A stretch of DNA of 38,901 nt from Niastella populi. GTDB lineage: Bacteria > Bacteroidota > Bacteroidia > Chitinophagales > Chitinophagaceae. Made by a program: the position numbers and the translations under genes. Where the stretch lies: positions 1 through 38,901 of the forward strand of contig NZ_LWBP01000225.1 in the NCBI RefSeq assembly GCF_002078015.1, given 5' to 3'. Under the pieces are notes generated by a model that ran no database searches, was not told the DNA's origin, and was given only the letters and a program-made list of their open reading frames with translations. This document shows, in pieces, positions 31,461 to 38,901 of the stretch (positions within the stretch are counted from its first letter, which is position 1; every line of letters begins with the position of its first letter).

Positions 31461-31994
31461 ATGAAACAACTATCGTTTGCGCCTCCCGCAAATTTGCAAC
31501 GCTGGTTTTGGGTATTGCTGGCAATTAACTGCCTGTTTATTATTGCTTCAAAATGGTATATGCAGCCGCTGTCGACAGATGAAATAGTTCGTTTTGAACT
31601 GGCTAAAGACCTGGCTGTGGCTGAAAGGATCGTTCAGTATTGGGAAACTTATGGCAAACTCAACCATGCCATAATTGGCATTTACCTCGACTTTGTATTT
31701 ATCGTTTTTTATACCTCCGGGCTGCTCGTGGCCAGTTTGTATTTTAGCCGTTTAAGCGGCCATGAAATACTGATGCGTACCGGCCGGTTTGTGGCTTACC
31801 TGCTGATCGTAGCCGGCATTTGTGATGTAATAGAGAATATTGCCATGCTAAAAAGCCTGCAGGGCACGCCTACCCGGTGGTCGGTATTACTGGCATACGA
31901 TATGGCCACTACCAAATTTTCGATAGTTATATTGTCGGCACTGTTTATAGCAGTGTGCCTGGTGTTCAGGCTGCTGAGGAAAATTGTGTTGTGA
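31461..31994 (+). CDS. Small four-TM membrane protein, unknown
   Basis: 177 residues from ATG 31461; a longer TTG-started frame at 31434 is less likely. Four predicted membrane spans (about 14-34, 70-92, 105-127 and 145-168) and no enzymatic motif. It is convergent with the acyltransferase-like gene, 7 bp apart, and divergent from the metallophosphoesterase. Confidence 0.75.
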   Translation: MKQLSFAPPANLQRWFWVLLAINCLFIIASKWYMQPLSTDEIVRFELAKDLAVAERIVQYWETYGKLNHAIIGIYLDFVFIVFYTSGLLVASLYFSRLSGHEILMRTGRFVAYLLIVAGICDVIENIAMLKSLQGTPTRWSVLLAYDMATTKFSIVILSALFIAVCLVFRLLRKIVL

Positions 31995-32001
31995 GGTACG
32001 T

Positions 32002-33240
32002 TTACACTTTTATATAGATCTTCTTTTTGTCCATAAAATACACTATAAGCCAATAAAAGCCGATCATACACAAGGCATACAGCAACGAGCCATTTTTAAG
32101 GTTGTCTGAAACGGGTTTGCATACATGCTGGTAGAACCAGGGCAGCGCGCTGGTATACACTTTTTTCCCATCTTCATTTGTATGATCTACCCAGCGGAAA
32201 AGCGCAATGACGCGGGGTAAGAAGCCGCTGAGGAAGAATATGAACAATGCGTTCTTGCCAAACACATCGAAGAAGCGGCTCCAGGCGCCTTTGGCTTCCC
32301 TGAACTCAATCAAGAAAATGCAAAATGAAAGCACCAGTATGGCGAGGCCTGTTGTATAAAGTACATAGGAGCTGGTCCATATTTTTTTGTTGATGGGGAA
32401 TACCATATCCCAGGCATAGCCGGTAAAGACGAGGATGCAGCCGGCGATCAGCAAATGCGCCAGCATTTCGAAGTTCTTTCCCTTTTGTTGAATATAAAAG
32501 CCAACGAAATAACCAAAGATCACCTGCACAATGGAAGTGAGCGTGCTGCTGATCCCTTCCGGGTCAAATGCCACTCCTTCGCCATGGTACATATGCGATT
32601 CACCCAGAATGGCTTTGTCGATAGGTACGCCAAAATATCCGTTCAGGCTATACGGGTCGGCGGGGTTGCCGAGAAACAGGCAAAGCATCCAGTAAGCCAG
32701 TAACAGCACAACGGCGGTAACAAATGCGCCGCGTATTTTAAAGAAGTATATGATCAGTGAAGCAAATAAATAACAGAGTGCAATACGCTGCAATACCCCT
32801 AAGATGCGAATACCGATAATAGTACCGTTTGCACCGGCATACTCCCAGGCTTTGAATACCAGTTGGTCGTTATCCCACCTTACGAACGGCGACCAGTTAA
32901 GAAAAAAGCCTATAAGGAAGATGAGAAAAGAGCGGGTGAATACCTTTTTGAGAAAGGCGGAAGTACCTGCTGCTTCAAGCCGCGGCATAACAAATGATAA
33001 GGCATTACCTACTGCGAACAGGAAAAAGGGAAAAACGAGGTCGGTAGGGGTACAACCATGCCAGTTGGCATGAGCAAGCGGTGCATACAAATTAGACCAG
33101 CTTCCGGGATTATTTACCAGTATCATTAAAGCAACTGTGGCGCCCCGGAATACATCGAGGGAATAGAAGCGTTTTTGCAAAATGTTACATTTAACATGAA
33201 AGATAAGGAACCGGTAAACAGGAAACAAGATATTGAACAT
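32002..33240 (-). CDS. DUF5009/HGSNAT-type membrane acyltransferase family protein
   Basis: About 412 residues, ten or so membrane spans. The family opening RFYSLDVFRGATVALMILVNNPGSWS and HANWHGCTPTDLVFPFFLFAVG match proteins related to heparan-alpha-glucosaminide N-acetyltransferase (NagX/DUF5009). Members are thought to acetylate amino sugars across the membrane, with a histidine as key residue; H in HANWHG is a candidate. The start is uncertain: ATG 33240 adds an odd 21-residue segment, while TTG at 33177 would begin just before the conserved domain. The long C-terminal membrane half is complete. Substrate unknown. Confidence 0.85.
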   Translation of the reverse strand: MFNILFPVYRFLIFHVKCNILQKRFYSLDVFRGATVALMILVNNPGSWSNLYAPLAHANWHGCTPTDLVFPFFLFAVGNALSFVMPRLEAAGTSAFLKKVFTRSFLIFLIGFFLNWSPFVRWDNDQLVFKAWEYAGANGTIIGIRILGVLQRIALCYLFASLIIYFFKIRGAFVTAVVLLLAYWMLCLFLGNPADPYSLNGYFGVPIDKAILGESHMYHGEGVAFDPEGISSTLTSIVQVIFGYFVGFYIQQKGKNFEMLAHLLIAGCILVFTGYAWDMVFPINKKIWTSSYVLYTTGLAILVLSFCIFLIEFREAKGAWSRFFDVFGKNALFIFFLSGFLPRVIALFRWVDHTNEDGKKVYTSALPWFYQHVCKPVSDNLKNGSLLYALCMIGFYWLIVYFMDKKKIYIKV

Positions 33241-33315
33241 GAAGCCGGCACTAACAAATAAAGGATAAAAAATGCGTTTTTTTGCGAACAGGCGGTAGCT
33301 TATTGCTATCAACAA

Positions 33316-34078
33316 TATTTATTAATTCGTATGCGTTTTTGCCATGAATTTTAGATAAGGTGAATGTCGGGGGGGTGGCAGGGTTTACATATTAGTAATA
33401 TTCCCTGTAACAGTTGCGGGATGGGGGTTTCTGAATTTCTTCCGTTTATAGTGCGGCAATTTTGAAGCAATAAATAATACCCATGTTTTAAAGCATAAGG
33501 AGGGTTTATTATTGAAATGTTTATTTACCTTGCGGCATTCGCCGGGCAGGTGTCAAATGAGGTGGGTGCGTTCTTATTTAATGTGTATTTTAAATTATTG
33601 ATAAGTAGTTGGGACTGAGGAATTGGTATTTTTAGTTGAAAAATAAGCGGTTAAGATTTTTTGCACATGTTTATACACATTAAAAAACACCTATATTTGC
33701 ACGCGTTCAGGTAGCATTTTGCAGGCTTTTGCCGATGGAAGTACCGAAGGGTTAAAACTTCCATGCTTTAGAATAAAAACATGGAAAGAATTCCTGTGGA
33801 AGAGCTAACAGTTACACTAATTATATTTCATAGTGGAAGGGTATAAGGAGTACTTCATTGAAGTGGCTCACTTATGCCCTTTTATTATTGTGCCTGGTAG
33901 AATAGTTGGTAAGTAAAATGATGTCTTAACTTGTTAAAGAACAATCGGTTGCAGGGAAAAAACTGTGACTGACGAGGCGAAGCTCTGCCTTGTTTCGACC
34001 TGATTTCACCAGCGTTTTTGTTAATAATTAATACAGTTTTAGAGGGGTATTTGTTTTACCCGGCATTATTTTTTCGGT
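33316..34078 (+). other. Promoter and long leader of the polysaccharide operon
   Basis: About 760 bp without a gene. A TATATTTG box at 33692-33699 fits the -7 consensus, with TTTA 18 bp upstream as a weak -33 box. The transcript leader would be about 370 nt and contains a terminator-type hairpin (33837-33883) plus a second short hairpin GGGTA/TACCC (34045-34061) just before the antiterminator gene. Confidence 0.6.
33837..33883 (+). terminator. Leader terminator ahead of the UpxY gene
   Basis: An 11-bp stem with one G-U pair (33837-33847 with 33871-33881) encloses an inner ACTTC/GAAGT hairpin and is followed by TTTTATTATT. An intrinsic terminator inside the leader of an UpxY-controlled operon fits known attenuation/antitermination of capsule operons in Bacteroides. 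Confidence 0.75.
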
Positions 34079-34591
34079 ATGCCTGCACCAACTTCAAAAA
34101 AATGGTTTGCTGTTTATACCCGGCCCCGCTGGGAAAAGAAGGTGCATAAGCTGCTTGAAGAAAAAGGCATTGAGAGTTATTGTCCGCTCAACAAAGTACA
34201 TCGCAAATGGAGCGACCGGATAAAGATCGTAGACGAGCCGCTTTTTAAATCCTATGTATTTGTAAAAGTGAATGAGGAGGAAAAAACAGCTGTTCGAATG
34301 ACCCAGGGGGTGGTGAACTTCATTTACTGGTTAGGGAAGCCGGCGGTTATTAAAGAGAAAGAAATTGTCACCATTAAAAAGTTCCTGAACGATCATCACG
34401 ATGTGGAAGTGCGGCCTGTTGATATTATTAAAGCGGGTAAAAAGGTGATGGTGCAAAGCGGCATATTGATGGGGAAGGAAGGAACGGTGAAAAAGGTATT
34501 GCATAAGAAGGTGGAGGTGGTGATTGAAAGTATCGGGTTTGTGCTTTCGGCTTATATTGATAAAACAAAAATTTTATTGCTTGACAAATAA
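34079..34591 (+). CDS. UpxY-family transcription antiterminator (NusG-like)
   Basis: 170 residues. The NusG N-terminal domain starts WFAVYTRPRWEKKVHKLLEE and continues to LFKSYVFVKV; a short linker leads to a KOW domain (KKVMVQSGILMGKEGTVKKV). UpxY proteins bind RNA polymerase at the leader of their own capsule operon and let it read through terminators. This fits its position as the first gene after a leader with a terminator. The export gene starts 25 nt downstream. Without it the long operon would probably be transcribed poorly. Confidence 0.92.
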   Translation: MPAPTSKKWFAVYTRPRWEKKVHKLLEEKGIESYCPLNKVHRKWSDRIKIVDEPLFKSYVFVKVNEEEKTAVRMTQGVVNFIYWLGKPAVIKEKEIVTIKKFLNDHHDVEVRPVDIIKAGKKVMVQSGILMGKEGTVKKVLHKKVEVVIESIGFVLSAYIDKTKILLLDK

Positions 34592-34616
34592 TCCATTGCA
34601 TAACCTTAATCACAGC

Positions 34617-35426
34617 ATGAAATATTTTACGGTTGTAATAAATGTCCTGGCTGTTACGATTATTACCACTTCGTGTGGTAATGTAAAAAACTTCCAGTAT
34701 TTACAGGGCTCTTTTGATTCTGTTCGGCTAAGCAAAGTAGAAATACCTGAACCAGTAATACAGAAAGGAGATTTGCTGGCAATTACAGTATATAGTGATG
34801 ACCCCCTGGCTACAGCAGCGGTTACGCGACAGGCCGGCGGCATCTCAACCTCACCCTTGGCGTTTTCAACTGAAAACAGCAGTAGTAGCTCCCTGGGCTC
34901 GGTTGGATCTGGTTATCTTGTTGACCAACGAGGCTATTTACAGTTATACAAGTTGGACCCAATTGGGGTAGAGGGTTTAACAAAATATCAATTAGCAGAT
35001 ACCCTTGAATATTTTTATACAAAAAAGGATTTGTTAAAGAATCCGTATGTTGAGGTGCGGTTTTTGAACTATAAGATTACCGTGATCGGGGAAGTAGGCC
35101 GGCCTGGCCCTTTTACGGTTCCAACTGATAAGATCAGTGCATTTGAAGCAATTGGCCTGGCGGGCGATATCACAGCATCTGGTCGAAGGGATAATGTGTT
35201 GGTGGTAAGAGAAATTAACGGAGTTCGTACATTTGGTCATCTGAATCTTCAGGACCCCAATGTATTTTTATCTCCTTATTATTATCTGCAACAAAACGAT
35301 ATGGTGGTTGTGGATGTTGCCAAGAATAAGGCAGCAGTAAACAATCAGAGCACTATGCAGTATGTTTCACTAGGCGCTACCCTTTTGTCAATTACTGCCG
35401 TATTTATTAGTATATTCAGAAGATAA
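34617..35426 (+). CDS. Wza-like polysaccharide export lipoprotein
   Basis: 269 residues from ATG 34617 (an upstream in-frame ATG at 34524 would overlap the antiterminator gene). The signal sequence ends in ITTSC, so C20 is lipidated. The Poly_export domain follows (IQKGDLLAITVYSDDP, then VDQRGYLQLYKLDPIGVEGL), and a SLBB domain begins at KITVIGEVGRPGPFTV. The last 20 residues are hydrophobic (LGATLLSITAVFISIF), a possible outer-membrane-crossing helix. It should form the periplasmic and outer-membrane channel that works with the Wzc-like kinase three bases downstream. Confidence 0.92.
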   Translation: MKYFTVVINVLAVTIITTSCGNVKNFQYLQGSFDSVRLSKVEIPEPVIQKGDLLAITVYSDDPLATAAVTRQAGGISTSPLAFSTENSSSSSLGSVGSGYLVDQRGYLQLYKLDPIGVEGLTKYQLADTLEYFYTKKDLLKNPYVEVRFLNYKITVIGEVGRPGPFTVPTDKISAFEAIGLAGDITASGRRDNVLVVREINGVRTFGHLNLQDPNVFLSPYYYLQQNDMVVVDVAKNKAAVNNQSTMQYVSLGATLLSITAVFISIFRR

Positions 35427-35429
35427 TCT

Positions 35430-37832
35430 ATGTCAGAAGAAATAAAACCCAATCAACGGCCGAAGTTAACTATCAGCCCCCGTGAAATAATTTTTCGATA
35501 TATACGCTATTTACCATGGGTGATAATTTCAATTTCCCTGTCGTTGGTAGTTGCTTATATAAAGCTGCGTTATTCCACACCTATGTACAGTGTAGCAGGC
35601 AAATTGTTGGTAACAACCCAAACACAGTATGGAGGAGGGGATAAGTTTGATGACATATTCAGTATGCAGAGTAGCAATAACAAGCTAAACGATGAAATAG
35701 AGATCATCAAATCCCGGTATATGGCAGCAAGGGTTATTCGTTCGCTGGGTTTACAAAAACAGGTATATAATAAAGGGAAGATCCGTTCTTCGATCATTCA
35801 CTCTGCAGACGTTCCTTTTAATTTCGAAATTTTATCAATTACGGATTCTTCCAAGGGTTTTAGCGTGCGGGTAACATTTTCGGGTGAGGATCAATTTTTG
35901 TTAAATGAAAAACCACAAAAGCATTTTTTTAATGAGACAATCAGCTTTACCAATGTCAGCTTTCGAATAACGGCTAACGGAAAGGACCGCCGAACCTTTA
36001 GTAACGATTTTGTTATAACCTGGCAACCAGCAGAAAGCCTGGCACCGGTATTAAGCAAAGGAATTAATGTTGTACGTATAAACGACGTTAGCAATGTACT
36101 GAACCTTGCGTATTCAACAGAGAACCCCAAGCAGGGCGTTGATGTAGTGAACCAGTATATGAAGGAGTATCAGCAGGCCAGCCTGGAAGATAAAAAGCAG
36201 ATTGCAGCACAAACACTTTCGTTCATTGATGAACAACTGGATACTGTGTTTCATGAGTTAGGAGGCGTGGAAAAGAATTTGCAAAAGTACCGTGAAAAGA
36301 ATAGAATATTCAGACCCGAAACGCAAGCAGAGTTGACATTAAGTGAGTTTTCTGACAACAGCAAGGAGCAATCTGCCCTGGGGGTAAAGTTAAAGGTGAT
36401 CGATTATTTAATTAATTATCTTTCAGACAATAAAAATCAGTTTAGTATCATCCCATCTACCTTGGGTATTGAAGACCCCACTTTATTGCAACAGACGAGT
36501 CAATTTAACAAGCTGCAACTTGAGCGGGAAGCGGCTCTTAAGAACACAACCCCCAGCAACCCACGCATGGTGTCTATTGAAGGGGTCATTCAAAAGTTGC
36601 GGCTGGATATGATTGAGTCGTTGAAGAATGTAAGGCAGGCACAGTCATTGATCATGGAACAATTATCCGGTAAAAGTCGGGAAGCGAACCGGGTAATCAC
36701 GGCTATCCCTTCAAAAGAAAAGCAGATGCTGGAAGTAACCCGCCAGCAAAGTATTTTACAGGAATTGTATCAATATCTGCTACAAAAAAAACTTGAAACT
36801 GCTATTGCATCTGCTTCTACTATTTCCAATATCAAGGTCATTGAGCCGGCTATAGAATCAAATGTTCCGGTGAGCCCTAATAAAAAAGGGCTATATATAA
36901 TGGCGTTGTTTATAGGAATCGCTATTCCTGTTGGTTTTATATTTATCAGAGAGTACCTTGACGATAAAGTAAAAAGCAAGCTTGATGTTCAGCAAAGTAC
37001 GGATGCACCGATATTGGGCGAAATTGGTCATGCCGACCAGGCCACAGCACTTGTTGTTACCCGTAATAACCGGAAAGTTATCGCTGAACAATTCCGCATT
37101 GTTCGTTCCAATCTGCAGTATGTATTGCCAAAAGTGGAAAAGCCTGTGATCATTGTTACTTCTTCCTTTAGCGGTGAAGGCAAGTCGTTTATCAGTACTA
37201 ATATGGGGGCAGTACTGGCTTTGTCGGGTAAGCGTACTGCAATTCTGGAATTTGATATCCGCAAACCTAAGATATTAAAAGGGCTGGGTTTACATGAACG
37301 AAAAGGCATTACAAACTATATTATAGGTAGCCTTGACTTACAGGAAGTTATTCACCCGGTGCCTGATGTGGAAAATTTATACGTGATCCCCTGCGGACCA
37401 GTGCCTCCCAATCCTGCCGAAATGCTATTGAATGAAAAGGTGGATCAATTATTCGCGGAGCTTAAGAAAAGGTTTGATGCCATTATTATTGATACGGCGC
37501 CGGTTGGGCTGGTAAGTGACGCCATTACGCTGGGTCGCTATGCTGATTCATCAGTATATATTGTACGGCATGGCTACACAATGAAAAAGCAAATTCAATT
37601 GATTGATGATCTGTACCGGAATAATAAACTACCCCATCTTTCAATTATTATAAATGACATTCAGTCCCAGGGCGGATATGGAGGCTATGGCTATGGTGAT
37701 TACGGTTATGGTTACGGTTACGGTTATGGCTATGGTACGGAAAAAAATGGCTCAGGATATTTTGAGCGCGAGAAGGATAAGTCATCGCGACTAGCCAAAT
37801 GGTTTTCAAAGTCTAAAAAAGATAAAGTTTAA
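35430..37832 (+). CDS. Wzc/GumC-type polysaccharide co-polymerase with BY-kinase domain
   Basis: 800 residues. The N-terminal Wzz domain begins after a membrane span at about 28-48. A long periplasmic coiled-coil region follows, then a second span near 490-508. The cytoplasmic tyrosine kinase has Walker A SSFSGEGKSFIS (about residue 580), Walker A' ILEFDIRKPKI and Walker B AIIIDTAPVG. The tail is a tyrosine cluster made of GYG repeats (about 748-770), the usual autophosphorylation target. It controls chain length and export with the Wza-like protein. The first four genes are tightly packed, so this is one operon. The GY repeat array is longer than in E. coli Wzc, where the tyrosines are not in a Gly-Tyr run. 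Confidence 0.94.
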   Translation: MSEEIKPNQRPKLTISPREIIFRYIRYLPWVIISISLSLVVAYIKLRYSTPMYSVAGKLLVTTQTQYGGGDKFDDIFSMQSSNNKLNDEIEIIKSRYMAARVIRSLGLQKQVYNKGKIRSSIIHSADVPFNFEILSITDSSKGFSVRVTFSGEDQFLLNEKPQKHFFNETISFTNVSFRITANGKDRRTFSNDFVITWQPAESLAPVLSKGINVVRINDVSNVLNLAYSTENPKQGVDVVNQYMKEYQQASLEDKKQIAAQTLSFIDEQLDTVFHELGGVEKNLQKYREKNRIFRPETQAELTLSEFSDNSKEQSALGVKLKVIDYLINYLSDNKNQFSIIPSTLGIEDPTLLQQTSQFNKLQLEREAALKNTTPSNPRMVSIEGVIQKLRLDMIESLKNVRQAQSLIMEQLSGKSREANRVITAIPSKEKQMLEVTRQQSILQELYQYLLQKKLETAIASASTISNIKVIEPAIESNVPVSPNKKGLYIMALFIGIAIPVGFIFIREYLDDKVKSKLDVQQSTDAPILGEIGHADQATALVVTRNNRKVIAEQFRIVRSNLQYVLPKVEKPVIIVTSSFSGEGKSFISTNMGAVLALSGKRTAILEFDIRKPKILKGLGLHERKGITNYIIGSLDLQEVIHPVPDVENLYVIPCGPVPPNPAEMLLNEKVDQLFAELKKRFDAIIIDTAPVGLVSDAITLGRYADSSVYIVRHGYTMKKQIQLIDDLYRNNKLPHLSIIINDIQSQGGYGGYGYGDYGYGYGYGYGYGTEKNGSGYFEREKDKSSRLAKWFSKSKKDKV

Positions 37833-37894
37833 TTAAAAGATATGGTCTCTCAGATAAGTGTTGTTCGGACTATTATTTTTAAAACTCAACCATA

Positions 37895-38491
37895 ATGCCC
37901 TTAGACTTTTTTATTCACGAATCTGCTATAGCTGATGCCGGAAGCCAAATAGGAAAGGGCACGCGTATATGGCATTTTTGCCATCTTATGCCAGGATCTG
38001 TTGTTGGCGCAAATTGTAACATTGGTCAAAACGTATTTATTGATAACAATGTAGTAATAGGAAATGGTGTTAAGATTCAAAACAATGTTTCTGTTTACAA
38101 TGGAGTAGTTATAGAAGATGGCGCATTTCTTGGCCCATCGATGGTCTTTACTAACGTTATAAATCCAAGAAGCTTTATTGAGAGGAAAGATGAGTTTAAA
38201 ACTACCATTGTTCGTAAAGGAGCTACTATAGGCGCAAATGCTACGATCGTTTGTGGTGTTGAGATTGGAGCTTATTCGTTAATAGGAGCAGGCTCTGTAA
38301 TTACTAAGTCAGTTCCTGCATACGCGTTAATGGTAGGTAACCCGGCAAGGCAAATTGGATGGGTGAGTGAAGAAGGACACCGTTTGGATTTTAATGAAGT
38401 AGGTGTGGCTTTTTGTGAAAAAGAGAAGCAGCAATATAGTTTGATAGATGGAAGTGTTCAGAAAGGATTAAAAAAATTTAGCAAAACATGA
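37895..38491 (+). CDS. Left-handed beta-helix sugar N-acetyltransferase (WbpD/WlbB-like)
   Basis: 198 residues of hexapeptide repeats (for example [20 protein letters not shown] and [19 protein letters not shown]), forming a left-handed beta-helix trimer. IWHFCH holds a histidine expected in the acetyl-CoA site. [16 protein letters not shown] matches the WbpD/WlbB group, which acetylates the 3-amino group of UDP-diaminouronate sugars. The related FdtC/QdtC acyltransferases are the main alternative. It is 62 bp after the kinase gene and overlaps the ABC permease start by an ATGA junction. Confidence 0.9.
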   Translation: MPLDFFIHESAIADAGSQIGKGTRIWHFCHLMPGSVVGANCNIGQNVFIDNNVVIGNGVKIQNNVSVYNGVVIEDGAFLGPSMVFTNVINPRSFIERKDEFKTTIVRKGATIGANATIVCGVEIGAYSLIGAGSVITKSVPAYALMVGNPARQIGWVSEEGHRLDFNEVGVAFCEKEKQQYSLIDGSVQKGLKKFSKT

Positions 38492-38901
38492 ATCACGAAC
38501 GGGCTATAAAGGAATGGGATCTGATAATTGAGCCCCAAACTTCTCTTTTCAACTTACATCTTAAGGATATATGGCGATATCGCGATCTGCTGGGATTATT
38601 GGTAAAGCGGGATATAGTTTCTTTTTATAAACAAACTATATTAGGGCCTTTATGGTTTTTTATTCAACCTCTTTTTACTACGCTTACCTATATAATTATT
38701 TTTGGAAATTTAGCTGGTTTAAGTACCGACGGGCTTCCCCAACCCTTGTTTTATATGGTTGGTATTGTTGCGTGGAATTATTTTGCAGAATGTTTAACAA
38801 AAACCAGTACTGTCTTCAAAGACAGTTCTAACATTTTCGGAAAAGTTTACTTCCCGCGGCTTATCATGCCGCTGAGCATTATAGCCAGTAATCTTGTTCG
38901 C
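38488..38901 (+). CDS. ABC-2 type polysaccharide export permease, partial
   Basis: The first 138 codons of an ABC-transporter permease (Wzm/TagG/KpsM type); the window ends inside the gene. It starts [14 protein letters not shown] and has [28 protein letters not shown], the cytoplasmic helix typical of the family, then membrane spans. The start overlaps the preceding stop (ATGA), so translation is coupled. With an ATP-binding partner expected just downstream, it points to ABC-type export of the glycan, an alternative to a Wzy-type route. That the operon also has a Wzc-like kinase is consistent with capsule or O-antigen loci. Confidence 0.92.
   Translation, partial: MNHERAIKEWDLIIEPQTSLFNLHLKDIWRYRDLLGLLVKRDIVSFYKQTILGPLWFFIQPLFTTLTYIIIFGNLAGLSTDGLPQPLFYMVGIVAWNYFAECLTKTSTVFKDSSNIFGKVYFPRLIMPLSIIASNLVR

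Overview
The window looks like chromosomal DNA of a Bacteroidota bacterium, most likely a member of the Chitinophagaceae (Chitinophaga/Niastella type). Reasons: promoter boxes of the TAnnTTTG type, few Shine-Dalgarno sequences, an OMP_b-brl_3 TonB-receptor-like protein, an UpxY antiterminator ahead of a capsule locus, and many intergenic quasi-palindromic repeats. The species is inference.

Region 1 (1-6000) is visibly more GC-rich and is probably an integrated element. It holds a small membrane protein, a VirD4/TraG-type coupling ATPase with an extra C-terminal domain, and a large serine recombinase directly followed by an inverted repeat. Region 2 (6900-18560) is ordinary chromosome: an outer-membrane receptor, an amidase lipoprotein, a sulfatase, an ECF sigma operon and a DUF72 protein. 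It also contains a divergent locus of a UmuD-like protein and two 2H-phosphoesterase-like paralogues, all missing hallmark catalytic residues, followed by an Rv2578c-type radical SAM protein. Three copies of one hairpin repeat family sit against gene 3' ends here. Region 3 (18560-21415) is a lipoprotein and a NarL-type two-component operon with a separate multi-TM partner.

Region 4 (about 21540-30100) is the most unusual part. It begins with very small ORFs framed by a good promoter and strong terminators. Then comes a packed array of eleven tRNA genes for eleven different amino acids, several with structural lesions. After the array come a BCS1-like AAA ATPase, a YkuK-like RNase H-fold protein, an unknown basic protein, a second patch of broken tRNA-like sequences, a slipin, a structured intergenic RNA candidate, a DinB-fold protein and the RNA ligase RtcB. 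A 15-bp direct repeat (22478-22492 and 26637-26651) brackets the tRNA/ATPase part. I read this as a tRNA-array-plus-RNA-repair locus. It may supply, sense or mend tRNAs cut by anticodon nucleases; that role is inference.

Region 5 (30147-33240) has a metallophosphoesterase, a small membrane protein and an acyltransferase-family membrane protein. Region 6 (33660-38901) is the start of a surface-polysaccharide operon: a leader with an intrinsic terminator, an UpxY/NusG-like antiterminator, a Wza-like export lipoprotein, a Wzc/GumC-type BY-kinase, a left-handed beta-helix sugar acetyltransferase, and an ABC-2 permease cut by the window end.
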